A stretch of DNA of 64,000 nucleotides from Trichomonas vaginalis G3. Taxonomy: Eukaryota > Parabasalia > Trichomonadida > Trichomonadidae. This document shows positions 19,170 through 29,332 of the stretch, in pieces (position 1 is the first letter of the stretch; the number at the start of each line of letters is the position of its first letter). The notes below the pieces were generated by a model. The model did no database searches. It was not told the DNA's origin and saw nothing but the letters and a program-made list of their open reading frames with translations. The stretch is taken from positions 15,778,082 to 15,842,081 of the forward strand of contig NC_067207.1 in the NCBI RefSeq assembly GCF_026262505.1, written 5' to 3'. The position numbers and the translations under genes are program-made.

Positions 19170-20474
19170 TTATTGATAATGAATTTGATCATGAATAATA
19201 ATATTGAATTGAATAATTAAAATTTGAGCGTAATAAGCTTTAAAATGAAACCATGTGATGTCATATTTGGCTCCATACTGGATAAGAAGTTTAAATATTT
19301 CAATATCGCCTCTTTGAGCCGCTGCAATGATCATGTCTTTATTATAATTTGGATCTGCGCCATTTTCAAGAAGGAATTTTATTATTTCTATTGGATGATC
19401 TTCAATAGCTATGGCTGAAACTGATGGTTCACCTTTATCAGGCTTGATGTAGTTGATATTAAAACTTTTGCTTACAAGATACTTGAGTATATCATAATTC
19501 TTTGATTTCAAAGCTGCCTTCAAGCTTTTATTGCTTTTTGCTCCATGTTCAACAAGCCATCTAACAATTTCCATGTTACCTAATAAAACTGCATCTGGTA
19601 ATATTGGTTTAATTATTTCATGATTTGGATGATTAGCAGTAAAATCTTTATATGTTGAGAATTCGTTTAAGATGTCAATAGACTGGAATAGTCCAGCAGC
19701 AATAGAAAGCGGATTAACTTCATATGAATACCATTTCAATAAATTAGTACTAAACAATGATTTGTTCTTTAAATAAAGATATTGGAAAGCTTTGAAATTA
19801 CAACAATAAAGGGGTGACGCGCATTTTATATTAAATTTCTTTGAGGTCCTTTCAATGAACCAATCTGCTAAATCGTTTCTATTGACATTCATTGCTAGTT
19901 CAATAAAAATTTTAAAGTCTGTGATTTGATCTGAAATTGTTCTAATGATCTCGTTGTTTCCTCCAATTATTGCATAAAAAAGGTGGACATTTTTGAGCTC
20001 AGCTCCATTAAGCAATAAATATTTAAAGCAATTGATATGTCCACGATGGCAAACTTTGCAAAGTTCTTCGTCAGCATTATATTGATCATTTTTCTTTGCA
20101 TAATATTCAACATTGTCTTCGGGAACGGATTCTTGATCATGAAGAAACGGCATATCAAAGAAGTCATAGCTTTTAAATAAATAATCGTTGTTTTTATTAA
20201 TTTTCACATTAAAATCTTGGTTGATTTGATCTCTAACCTTTGATATGATTTTTTGATATTCTCTTGCTGTGGAAACAACATCAAGAAGATGTAAAACAAA
20301 ATTTAATGTAACTTTTCCGGTTTTGATTCTGGGTACTAAAAAATCCATAAATTTTTCATTATCATTACAGTATCTTGAATCGTTCCATATGAAATCCGAT
20401 ACTTCTTGATATTCCATAAACACTGGTGGAATAGATATGGATTGAATATCAACAAGGGTGGATTTTTTGGGCAT
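19170..20474 (-). CDS. Ankyrin-repeat protein with trichomonad N-terminal (DUF3447-type) region
   Basis: 434 residues. The N-terminal ~120 residues resemble the helical leader typical of trichomonad ankyrin proteins (EYQEVSDFIWNDSRY and following). Ankyrin-like repeats begin near residue 130: ELCKVCHRGHINCFKYLLLN, LFYAIIGGNNEIIRTI, DAVLLGNMEIVRWLVEHGAK, SNKSLKAALKSKNYDILKYL, AIEDHPIEIIKFLLENGADP and IIAAAQRGDIEIFKLLIQYG. The last ~25 residues (YYAQILIIQFNIIIHDQIHY) are AT-rich low-complexity and look like read-through into non-repeat DNA. With the ankyrin pieces at 18677-19130, this suggests the gene has lost its tail. It is a protein-binding scaffold by fold; the partner is unknown. The start is 8 nt from the start of the divergent coiled-coil gene. 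Confidence 0.75.
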   Translation of the reverse strand: MPKKSTLVDIQSISIPPVFMEYQEVSDFIWNDSRYCNDNEKFMDFLVPRIKTGKVTLNFVLHLLDVVSTAREYQKIISKVRDQINQDFNVKINKNNDYLFKSYDFFDMPFLHDQESVPEDNVEYYAKKNDQYNADEELCKVCHRGHINCFKYLLLNGAELKNVHLFYAIIGGNNEIIRTISDQITDFKIFIELAMNVNRNDLADWFIERTSKKFNIKCASPLYCCNFKAFQYLYLKNKSLFSTNLLKWYSYEVNPLSIAAGLFQSIDILNEFSTYKDFTANHPNHEIIKPILPDAVLLGNMEIVRWLVEHGAKSNKSLKAALKSKNYDILKYLVSKSFNINYIKPDKGEPSVSAIAIEDHPIEIIKFLLENGADPNYNKDMIIAAAQRGDIEIFKLLIQYGAKYDITWFHFKAYYAQILIIQFNIIIHDQIHYQ

Positions 20475-20482
20475 TTGGTTTT

Positions 20483-21997
20483 ATGTCAAATATTTGCATA
20501 AAAAATTTTATGAATGAATCGTTTTCCGTGCAAGCTCCAGAATCTTCAACGATGAGAAGTTCTCGCCGCCTACGCCATAAACGAAGTAAGATAGAACATG
20601 AGAGAAATCTGATACAAGAGTTAAATAATCAAAACGATAAATTAGAAGAAGATATTTTGCTAATAGAAAACGAAATAGAGAGTATGAAAGTAAAAATATT
20701 TCAAAAGAAGGCAAAAGTTTCTGAAATTAAAGCAGAAATAAGAAAATATACTAGCAATCAAAACGAAATGATGTCATATAATTTCACAGAAACGTTTAAT
20801 GATGAGACTACAACAAATGCTTTAACTGCCTTAAAAGGTAGAGTAGGAGTTCTCCAAAAAAATAATAAAGATATGGAAACAGAAACAGGAATTATTCAAA
20901 TTCTGATTAGTGGAGATAAAGGAGCTAATGAATCAGCTAAAAAGTTCATCGAAGAGAAGAAAGAAGAACTTAACGAATTGAAGAAAAAAATTAAAAAGGC
21001 AACAAAATCTGACAAACTTAATTCTCGTACCGGTGACATACATAGCGAGGTATTGGCAAATGCAGATCTCATTAGTGACACTGATAGCGCGAGTGATATT
21101 GCTTTTTATAATTCAATACAGAAATACGCTGAACCTCAAGATATTGGTGCTAGGTTATACACACTTGAGCGTAAAAAACGAGATTTTTCAGATAAATTAA
21201 GATTGACTCAAAAAATTTCTTTTTCTGTTATTCCAGATCAGAGCAAACCTGATAACTCCGAAGATGAAGATAATGAATTAGAAAATCTCAATCAACAAAT
21301 AAGAGAAAAGACTCTTGAAAGAGATAATTTAATTTATTTGAACCAAGAAAAAGATAAACAAATCAGAGAAGCCATAGAAAAAGTTGATGAATTACAAGTA
21401 ACTTTATCAGATGCTGAAGAAAAACGCAATAAAACATTTGAAAAAACTGAATTGGAGCAAATAAAAATAGAAAAAGCTTATGTTCAATTGACTGCAGCAC
21501 AAATGAAGAGAGATCAAACATTTGGTAAAGTTGAGGATCTCGAATTAAAGAAGGCAATGCTACAAAACATGTTAAATGAGATGAATTACCTTCCAGATAA
21601 TGGTTCGAAACAGATTTTGCAAAGGATTGACCTTTATGATAGAAGATGCAATCAAATAAGCGAAAAAATAAAGGCTGCACAAGAAGAAATTCAAAAAAGA
21701 AGACAAGATATCATCGAGATTCGCAAACGCAGAGATACATTAAATGCTGCGAAATTGGAATTGCTCAAACTCCGCAGAAAATATATGAGATCCAAAATGA
21801 TTGAAATGTCGGATGCTTTAAATAGATCAACAAATCCTGGTTACACTCAATCTGATGTTGATACGACAAATTCATTGGAATCAAGAGTTGAATCTAGAGA
21901 AAGAAGACTCACTGAATTGCAAGAGGAGTGTGATTTCTTAGAATTGACCAGACAGTTGTATGCTTCGCAATTATCTTTAATTAATAATCGACAATAA
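20483..21997 (+). CDS. Long coiled-coil protein, function unknown
   Basis: 504 residues from the first ATG, or 495 from the second (20510, MNESFSVQ). The second may be the real start, because the first leaves only 8 nt to the divergent ankyrin start. After a short basic head (RSSRRLRHKRSK) almost the whole chain is charged heptad-type sequence, for example IEHERNLIQELNNQNDKLEE, ENLNQQIREKTLERDNLIYL and EIQKRRQDIIEIRKRRDTL. Breaks occur near residues 190-215 and 455-470. There is no motor, membrane or enzymatic motif. Such proteins in trichomonads are usually cytoskeletal or basal-body components; that is inference from the fold only. Confidence 0.75.
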   Translation: MSNICIKNFMNESFSVQAPESSTMRSSRRLRHKRSKIEHERNLIQELNNQNDKLEEDILLIENEIESMKVKIFQKKAKVSEIKAEIRKYTSNQNEMMSYNFTETFNDETTTNALTALKGRVGVLQKNNKDMETETGIIQILISGDKGANESAKKFIEEKKEELNELKKKIKKATKSDKLNSRTGDIHSEVLANADLISDTDSASDIAFYNSIQKYAEPQDIGARLYTLERKKRDFSDKLRLTQKISFSVIPDQSKPDNSEDEDNELENLNQQIREKTLERDNLIYLNQEKDKQIREAIEKVDELQVTLSDAEEKRNKTFEKTELEQIKIEKAYVQLTAAQMKRDQTFGKVEDLELKKAMLQNMLNEMNYLPDNGSKQILQRIDLYDRRCNQISEKIKAAQEEIQKRRQDIIEIRKRRDTLNAAKLELLKLRRKYMRSKMIEMSDALNRSTNPGYTQSDVDTTNSLESRVESRERRLTELQEECDFLELTRQLYASQLSLINNRQ

Positions 21998-22260
21998 TAT
22001 TAATTTTTAATTGATGTTTGTATTTCATGTAAATATGTTTATGATGCAAAAACTATAACGATTTTTCTTACAACTTTCTTTCTATTTCAAAAGGTATTAA
22101 TACTTTATATCTTAAGAATTTATGATGATATCAAAAGGCATCTTATAATCATCAAAATTATGTTATTTTATCGGCAATATGCCTCTAAATTTACAATATA
22201 ATAAAAGGAAAATACGAAGCGCTGTTTATATTAAAGATTTTAAGAAGACTTTGCGGATTT

Positions 22261-22387
22261 TTAAGGCTGCACTTACGCCCATCTGACTTTAATTCAAATT
22301 TTTGACAACTGGCGTGAAGCGCTATTGAAATTTAACCTTAAACATCTGAATTGAAGGCCCTGTCATAGGGCCTTAGTGCACCCTTAA
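22261..22387. mobile_element. MITE, TTAA-flanked, copy 3
   Basis: TTAA at 22261-22264 and 22384-22387, with ends GGCTGCACTTACGCCC and the matching inverted AGTGCACCC. The interior (CATCTGACTTTAATTC, GACAACTGGCGTGAAGCG) matches the copy at 24286-24413. These two form a sub-family distinct from copies 1, 2 and 5. Confidence 0.9.
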
Positions 22388-22404
22388 TCTACGATATTCT
22401 TATT

Positions 22405-22745
22405 TTTATATTTTTTACCGTTCAGAAATTTAATCATTTTTTAAGTAAGCATATATTAGTATTCTTCGCTATTTGGTTGGTGCTTTGCGCCAACCACATA
22501 GCAAAAAAAATCAATTTTTCAAATTATCATTCAAACTCACAGAAAACTTATTATTTAGTTATTATAATATATTAAGAATCAGAGTTCATCACATATGGTT
22601 TTCCAAACAAATGACTATAAAATTCTTCATAAACTTCAGAGAGTTTAAATGAACTCATATCATATAATCAATATAAATATTTATTTTGCAGAAGGTGGCA
22701 TGCTTACGAGAAGGGCAAGCGTAGCCACCTGAGGCCCGAAATTTT
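22405..22745. repeat. Dispersed repeat with hairpins, copy A
   Basis: It contains a hairpin TTGGTTGG/CCAACCA near 22471-22490 with flanking words (GTTCAGAAATTTAATCAT, TTAGTATTCTTC) that recur inverted at 41330-41560. It also has GGTGGC-type hairpin sequence near 22690-22735 that matches 41340-41385. The middle part (about 22520-22680) is not shared. Confidence 0.65.
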
Positions 22746-22870
22746 ATTATATCAAATTTAATTTTTTAGCATAAAGAAATGTTGTAAGTTTGTGTATTCA
22801 CACTATAGATCACCAAACATTATTCATCTCAATAGAACTTCAAAATAACATGTTATGCTTTTTGTGATCA

Positions 22871-24158
22871 ATGTTTTTCCGCAGATATAATGTAGCATTT
22901 ATTTTTCCAAATGAATTTAAAGATGTTTTAAATGGTAAAATTGAAATGTGTCCATATAAAAAATTAATGTCCGACCAAGACACACACCCAAATAAATACA
23001 GTGAATTGCGAGGCATACATAAATACTACATCGATTCATATAATGCATTGTATCAGCTGAAAACTGAAAATGAAGAAGAAATAAACAGAATTGATTGATT
23101 CAAAGAAATATCGTCCCCAAGATATAATCAAAGATATTTTGGATATAATTCCGTTTAAAAATCGCTATACAAGGGCTAATTTATCTTTCGCCAAACTCAT
23201 ATATGATAACTATCATGTAAACGAGGAAATAGAAGTTTCATTAGCTGTTGGATACCTATTTTACAGGGAATATGGAATTAAATTAAACAAATCGGATAAT
23301 TTCGAAACAAATGAATTAAAAAATCTCGATATTTATACAGAAGATACTATTTACAGAGCAATTATGTATAATGACTTAGAGAGATTCATCACATTCACTG
23401 AAAGAGAAGGATTTGATAAAGATCAAACACTTGAAAGTAGTTTATATCCATATTCTGAAGTAGGATGTACATTACTTGAATTATGTTGTTACCATGGAGC
23501 AGTTGGCTGTTTCAAGTTATTAAGAACGAAATTTAACTCAGAAATAACTCAAAAATGTCTTGAGTTATCATTTTTAGGAGGAAATCCCGATATCATGAGT
23601 GAATGTTTGAAATATCAAGAACCAAATGAAGAATGCATGAGATATGCAATTATTTCTCACAACATTGATTTTGTTACATTCTTGATGAATGAGTACAATA
23701 TAGAAATCAATTTAGAATACTGTAGAATTGACAATAATCTTGAATCTTTATTAGTTTATTTTGATCAAACTGATGATGTTAACAAATGCTTTCTTTATTC
23801 AGCATGGCTCGATATTCCATCCTTACTCGAATACTTCCTTTCACATGGTGCAAATATCAATGAAAAAGATGAAAATGGAAGAACCGCTCTTCATATTGCA
23901 GCAATTTATAATAGTAAAGAAACAGCCGAACTTCTTATTTCACATGGTGCAAATATCAATGAAAAAGATGAAAATGGAAGAACCGCTCTTCATATTGCAG
24001 CAATTTATAATAGTAAAGAAACAGCCGAACTTCTTATTTCACATGGTGCAAATATCAATGAAAAAGATGAAAATGGAAGAACCGCTCTTCATATTGCAGC
24101 AATTTATAATAGTAAAGAAACAGCCGAACTTCTTATTTCACATGGTGCAAAGGATTAG
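22871..24158 (+). pseudogene. Ankyrin-repeat protein (DUF3447-type), frameshifted
   Basis: Two overlapping frames (22871-23098 and 23091-24158) together match the order of the intact relative at 39489-40712: IHKYYIDSYNALYQLKTENE, then RYTRANLSFAKLIYDNYH, GYLFYREYGIKLN, EREGFDKDQ, LLELCCYHGAVGCFKLL, then ankyrin repeats. The break is at a tandem ATTG (GATTGATTGATTC near 23090), which looks like a 4-bp duplication. The C-terminal part has three successive 99-bp repeats that appear identical at the DNA level, each coding 33 residues with SHGANINEKDENGRTALHIA. The frameshift could also be an assembly error or a polymorphism. Confidence 0.7.
23841..24153 (+). repeat. Three identical 99-bp ankyrin-coding tandem repeats plus a partial fourth
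   Basis: TCACATGGTGCAAATATC starts at 23841, 23940 and 24039, and a partial unit starts at 24138. The full units show no difference I can see, so the expansion or homogenisation is recent. Confidence 0.95.
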
Positions 24159-24285
24159 TATTTCTATATAAGGTGATTATTGTATAATGTTCATCGTGTA
24201 AAAACATATATATATATTCTAGCATTCAACTTTAAAAGAGGACTGACATTTGGCCAGTATTTTACTTTGAAAATAAAAAAAATTG

Positions 24286-24413
24286 TTAAGGCTGCACTTA
24301 CGCCCATCTGACTTTGATTCAAATTTTTGACAACTGGCGTGAAGCGTCTTTGAAAATTAACCTTAAACATCTGAATTGAAGGATATGTCATAGGGGCGTA
24401 AGTGCACCCTTAA
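24286..24413. mobile_element. MITE, TTAA-flanked, copy 4
   Basis: TTAA at 24286-24289 and 24410-24413. The ends are GGCTGCACTTACGCCC and the inverted GGGGCGTAAGTGCACCC. It is a near-duplicate of the copy at 22261-22387, with more complete inverted ends. Confidence 0.92.
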
Positions 24414-24448
24414 AAATTAAAAATTATGAAATAAAATAAACACACATT

Positions 24449-25132
24449 TTACTTTTTCATTAGTTTTCCTCTAATTTTAGCACATACTGGAATATGCCTT
24501 CTTGCTGCATCAGGAGCTAACCTTCTACCGCAATATTGGCAAGTAACTTTTCCATCTCCTTCTGTTTGTCCTGCATCAGACGAGTTAGAAGCCGCTGTAC
24601 TAAATGTTTCTTTCTCTGGCGCTGGTTGAATTCTAGAATTCCTAGATCGAGAACTTAATTGTGCTGTATTATCTTCTTCTGGTTGTTTTTGACTAAGGTA
24701 ACGTAATTTAGAATGAACTGATTGTCTTAAATCGTATTGATTTGAAGATTCCTCTTCTGATTGTTGTGTTTGTTGTTGTTCTTGCTGTTGGCGACGCTGC
24801 ATAACCCTCTGTGGGATATTATGTTCAGTTTCTTGAGGAGTAGATGGAGAAGAACTATAAGTTGAGGATGGTCGTGAATCATGATTTGCAGGTGCTCCAG
24901 ATAAGTGGACGGGAGTAGGATTTTCGCCATTAATTATCTGTTTAATACGTTTCATAAGTAATATTCTGTGTCCAATTTTAGTAATTCCCATCTCTTTTAA
25001 GTGTTCTTCTGTTAAAAATGGAAGATGCGAACCTTTTAGATCATTAATTCGGAAATTTCGTGCATATGCCTCAAAACCAAGGTTTTTAAGCTGTTGAGCA
25101 AGTTCCTTTGGGCTCCATTTTGTGTAGTCCAT
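24449..25132 (-). CDS. SAM-domain protein with C-terminal C2HC-type zinc finger
   Basis: 227 residues. Residues 1-68 form a SAM domain (WSPKELAQQLKNLGFEAYAR, then LTEEHLKEMGITKIGHRILL and MKRIKQIINGE). A Ser/Gln-rich, probably disordered linker covers about 70-185. The last ~32 residues carry a zinc finger, CQYCGRRLAPDAARRHIPVC, of the C2HC type found in several cytoskeletal and ciliary proteins. SAM domains mediate oligomerisation or protein binding. No nuclear or membrane signal is evident. Function is unknown beyond an adaptor role inferred from the domains. Confidence 0.8.
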   Translation of the reverse strand: MDYTKWSPKELAQQLKNLGFEAYARNFRINDLKGSHLPFLTEEHLKEMGITKIGHRILLMKRIKQIINGENPTPVHLSGAPANHDSRPSSTYSSSPSTPQETEHNIPQRVMQRRQQQEQQQTQQSEEESSNQYDLRQSVHSKLRYLSQKQPEEDNTAQLSSRSRNSRIQPAPEKETFSTAASNSSDAGQTEGDGKVTCQYCGRRLAPDAARRHIPVCAKIRGKLMKK

Positions 25133-25660
25133 TTAATTTTTTTGTAATTATCTCAAAATTTTTCAAAAGCAGAATTTTCCAAACTGTACGATGAATTTTG
25201 ATTATTGCGAGGAGAATATAGAAAGGAACTCAAGAGTAGTTTCTTAAATGACAAAATCATTTATTCAAAATTCGTTATATCAAAATTTATCTCAAAATTA
25301 AGTTCATTGATATGGATTAATACTAAAAAGATAATCTCGATTAGATTCATATGGTGAATATTATACAAATATGGTTCAATTCAATGGAAGTTAGATTTGG
25401 AAATCTCTTATTGAAGCGATACTTAGAAGTGACTATGCTCGATATTCCTAACTCCTATGATTATTGAGAACCATCATATCCATAACTCAATATTTATGTT
25501 AATTAAAAATTTTATAAACTAAATTATGACTATTTTGCTACATTGGAGAGACAAAGTTGCATTGTTTGTGCACGATAGGATATATCATAGAAAATAATCA
25601 TGATATGTAGCAATTATCTATCGTAAAATTGCTTGTACGTTATTTCGTGTCGATTGATTG
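25133..25660. other. Divergent intergenic region
   Basis: AT-rich spacer between the minus-strand SAM gene and the plus-strand phosphodiesterase gene. No frame or repeat. No TCAYW element was found immediately upstream of either start. Confidence 0.5.
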
Positions 25661-28600
25661 ATGCAGCGTCCTCAGACTCAGCTCAACCAAAAACGGCGCG
25701 AGATGTTGAACTCCAAGATGGGAGAAAAAGAAAAAATTGCAATACCACGAAGAGCTTTTCGTGCTCCAAAAAATAAATCACAAAATATTCAAGTTCATAC
25801 GCCCCAAATTCTTCCACCTGGCGTTGATTTAATTAAGCAGCGAAGTCCTTCTCCACAACTCCAAACTGCTCCAATTTCACGTAATAACGAACCAATATCT
25901 CCAGTTGGTAACAACTACGATCCATTAATGGATTCATTCTTAGAAAAACTACTTAACAAAAGCATTAGTGATACTATTGAATTATTCTTCCGCACAAACT
26001 TAGCGGCAAAACAAGTAATTTATTGGGAAAACGTTCCTAGTTTAGGATTCCTTTACAGTCCATCAACACTTAAAACAGTTCCACTTATGTCTGGTTTAGT
26101 CGGTTACGCATTCTATTCAAAAACGACGATTAATTCTCCAAATCCTCCTGCTCATCCATCATTTCATCCAATGGCAGATAGTAAGTTATTACCACTCAAT
26201 GCTCCAGCGTTGGTTTTCCCATTGTTTAACGAGAAAAATCAACCTGTTTTGGTTGTTGAGATTATTAGACCAGTTAATGGCGAACCATTCACATCAGATG
26301 ATGTACAATTCTCAGAATGGTTCCAAAACAAATTCTCATTCCTCAGTAAATGGATTTTCCCGAAGCCAAATTTGACAAAATTTACTGAGTCAATTTTCAA
26401 TGTTGTCAACAACAATGATTTCATGAAGAACATCCGTCCAGTTATCTGTCAGTTTTTCAAAGCCAGGACATTCGAATTATGGTCATTAAATACAAAAACA
26501 AAAGAAATGTTCCAATATACAGACAAAATGACAAAGATGAACGCTCTATCATCAGGTATTGCCGGTCACGTGCTTCGCGCCAATGAAATGGTCAACATTA
26601 CAAACTCAAGATTACATAATGCCTTTATTGAGTCTTTAGATGGCAGTGATGACCTTCCTTTCCTTGGTGTTCCATATCTTGATGCAGAAACAAACATAAT
26701 TTGGGCTTGTATATTCCGTGGCCGCCAAGAAAGTCAATTTTTCGGAAATTATGAAGTCAATGTCCTCCAAGAAGTGATTCCACAGATTGTTATGGCTGTG
26801 AAGAACTCAAATATCGTTACTTCATTACAAGACGACCTCGAAGCCGGAAGAATGGAAAGAGAAGGTCTGACAACAATCCTTTCTGCAGTCCAGGAAGTTT
26901 CTAAAGAGCTTAATACTGAGAAATTATCCGATATCATTGTAGAAAAAGCTCGTATGTTGACACATTCAGATCGTTGCTCATTATTCTTGATGAATGATAC
27001 CAAAGACAGGTTAATTACAACAATCCAGACTGGTCTAGATAATTACATTGATATTTCAGTCACAAGAGGTATAGTTGGTCGGACTGTCAAAGATGGAACA
27101 ACATTAATCATCAATGACGCCTACAACAACGAGTATTTCGACCCAACAACAGACAAAGAGACAGGCTACAAGACCGAAACCATTCTTTCCGCTCCAATTA
27201 AAAATACTGCTGGAGAACCCATCGGTGTTACCCAAATGGTTAACAAATATGGTGGCAATTACACTCAGAATGATGCCAGAGTCATCGAAGTCTTCAACGC
27301 GTTTTGCGGAATTTCAATTGAAAATGCAAAGCTCTTCAAAGAGAGTTTGGACAATTCGAAGAGGTTAAGAGCTGTCGTAGAATGCGCATTCTCATTAAGC
27401 AAGACGGATAAGTTGACATTATTGATTTCGGATATCATGAAACTGGCAAGACTTTCTATCGGAGCAGACAGAGCCGGTGTCTTCGTTCTTGATGAAAAGG
27501 CAGACATGCTTAAATCAATTCTCTACGAGGGAACTGATAAACAAATTCTTCTGCCGATAGATAACGGTTTGGCCGCATCATGTTGTAAAGCCAAAGAAGG
27601 AGCAATATCTAACAATGTCCAATTAGATCCAAGATACGATGACACATTGAACCAGCAGTTAGGAATAAGAGTAACTAATTTACTTGTTTATCCTGTTCTT
27701 TCAAACAAAGGAAAAGTTCTTGGTGTTGCAGAAATGATCAACAAACCAAGTGGTTTCTCGAAAGCAGACTTAAACCTTCTCCAGTTCTTCACGTCCTTCA
27801 CTGCCATGGCCCTTCAGAACCAGAACGTCTCAGCCAAATTAGCAGCAGATGCTGGTTCAACATTAAGCACAGAAGAAGAAAACGCATTGAATCCTGAAGA
27901 AGAAAAGAAATGTGAAATACCTGAAAGACTTGTTCTGCCTGAACAAATCCAGCAGAAACTAACTCTCAGAGAAGTGTTCCAACCAGATTTCTCTGAAGAT
28001 GAAAGAGTCGCCGAGCTCTTCTATTTCTTCCAACACTTCGATTTGATGAAGAAATTCAATATAACCGCCGGATTACTTTATCGTTTCATTATGACTATCC
28101 GCGAAACATACAATGTTATTCCTTATCACAACTGGACGCATGCTGTTGATGTTACTCAGTTCATGGTTTATCAGCTCGAGAAAGCAGAATTGAGCAAAGT
28201 TTTCTCTCCATTTGAAATTCTTGCAATTTTGGTTGCAACAATTTGTCATGATGCAAATCATAATGGATTTAACAACCAATACAACGAGAAAGCACAACTT
28301 CCTTTGGGTATTTTGTTCAAGGATATGTCTGTTCTCGAAGTTTACCATTGCACAGTTGCTATTGGTATTATTTCCAAAGAAAAGACAAACATTTTCACAG
28401 GAATTCCTGAAGAAGACATTCCAAGAATTTGGACAATTATCATTCACATGATCAAAGCAACTGATATGAAATTGCACTTCAGTATTGTCCAGAAAGCCCA
28501 GGAATTACTTGATTCTGGCAAATTCGACATGAATGATCCTGCTTGTCGCTTGTTGTCAATGCAATTATTGTTGAAGGTCAGTGATATTTCAAATGTATCA

Positions 28601-28972
28601 AGACCATTCGATTTCGCAAACAAATGGTGCGATATTTTGAACGAAGAATTCTTCAGACAAGGAGATAACGAAAAGAAGCTTGGTTTAGGACTTTCTTCGC
28701 CATTAAATGATAGAGAAAATGCAGATAAACCAAAGGGACAAATTGGTTTCTACAACTTCATATGCTTGCCTTTGTATAACGTTGTAAAGAGAATATTCCC
28801 TGCTCTAAGTGTAAATGCTGATTCTGTCAGTGATAATCTCAAAGTTTGGGTCCAACTAGGCTCAAAGAAGAAAGAAGCCGCTGCTCAACAACAACAACAG
28901 CAACAGCAATCTCAGGAACAAGCACAACAGCCTCAACAACCTCAACAAGAACAAAAAGAAGAACAAAAATAA
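25661..28972 (+). CDS. Cyclic-nucleotide phosphodiesterase with GAF domains
   Basis: 1103 residues. A disordered N terminus is followed by GAF-like regions at about 90-235 and 240-380 (divergent) and two clearer GAF domains at about 417-562 (RCSLFLMNDTKDRLITT, GIVGRTVKDG, NKYGGNYTQNDARVIEVF) and 580-725 (RAGVFVLDEKADML, GLAASCCKAKEGAI). The class I PDE catalytic domain covers about 780-1070, with YHNWTHAVDV near 823, the metal-binding HDANHNG near 861 and SDISN near 972, so the metal-site residues are present. It should hydrolyse cAMP and/or cGMP; the GAF domains probably bind cyclic nucleotide as allosteric sites. The C terminus is a Gln-rich tail. The layout resembles the GAF-PDEs of animals and kinetoplastids but with more GAF units. 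No membrane segment is seen. ATG at 25661 was chosen; the preceding codon is TTG. Confidence 0.92.
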   Translation: MQRPQTQLNQKRREMLNSKMGEKEKIAIPRRAFRAPKNKSQNIQVHTPQILPPGVDLIKQRSPSPQLQTAPISRNNEPISPVGNNYDPLMDSFLEKLLNKSISDTIELFFRTNLAAKQVIYWENVPSLGFLYSPSTLKTVPLMSGLVGYAFYSKTTINSPNPPAHPSFHPMADSKLLPLNAPALVFPLFNEKNQPVLVVEIIRPVNGEPFTSDDVQFSEWFQNKFSFLSKWIFPKPNLTKFTESIFNVVNNNDFMKNIRPVICQFFKARTFELWSLNTKTKEMFQYTDKMTKMNALSSGIAGHVLRANEMVNITNSRLHNAFIESLDGSDDLPFLGVPYLDAETNIIWACIFRGRQESQFFGNYEVNVLQEVIPQIVMAVKNSNIVTSLQDDLEAGRMEREGLTTILSAVQEVSKELNTEKLSDIIVEKARMLTHSDRCSLFLMNDTKDRLITTIQTGLDNYIDISVTRGIVGRTVKDGTTLIINDAYNNEYFDPTTDKETGYKTETILSAPIKNTAGEPIGVTQMVNKYGGNYTQNDARVIEVFNAFCGISIENAKLFKESLDNSKRLRAVVECAFSLSKTDKLTLLISDIMKLARLSIGADRAGVFVLDEKADMLKSILYEGTDKQILLPIDNGLAASCCKAKEGAISNNVQLDPRYDDTLNQQLGIRVTNLLVYPVLSNKGKVLGVAEMINKPSGFSKADLNLLQFFTSFTAMALQNQNVSAKLAADAGSTLSTEEENALNPEEEKKCEIPERLVLPEQIQQKLTLREVFQPDFSEDERVAELFYFFQHFDLMKKFNITAGLLYRFIMTIRETYNVIPYHNWTHAVDVTQFMVYQLEKAELSKVFSPFEILAILVATICHDANHNGFNNQYNEKAQLPLGILFKDMSVLEVYHCTVAIGIISKEKTNIFTGIPEEDIPRIWTIIIHMIKATDMKLHFSIVQKAQELLDSGKFDMNDPACRLLSMQLLLKVSDISNVSRPFDFANKWCDILNEEFFRQGDNEKKLGLGLSSPLNDRENADKPKGQIGFYNFICLPLYNVVKRIFPALSVNADSVSDNLKVWVQLGSKKKEAAAQQQQQQQQSQEQAQQPQQPQQEQKEEQK

Positions 28973-29332
28973 GATAATTTTTTGATTTTTATTTTTTGTG
29001 TTTTTTCCTTTTATATATTATTTATGTTTTTTATCTTTTCGAATTTTAAAGTATCCGTTTATTTAAATTCGAAAATTTTATAAATATTTTTATTATCATT
29101 CTTTTAAATTTGTTCAAGCAATCGAATTTTTATAACTTGGATGTCAAGATTTCTTTTCCAGTCATATTTTTTATAATATGTTAGATTTTCCAACAGCAAT
29201 AAAAATACAATTTTTATTTAGTGTTTCATATTTGTCTTGGTCCAATTGATGATGTACCATATAGAATTAAAGACGATTATGTTAACTTTACAAGCGAAAT
29301 GTTTGAAATACCAAAATCAGAGCATTTAGACT
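28973..29332. other. Intergenic, AT-rich, no gene seen
   Basis: Spacer between the phosphodiesterase stop and the left end of the composite foldback element. A T-rich run follows the stop. Confidence 0.6.
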
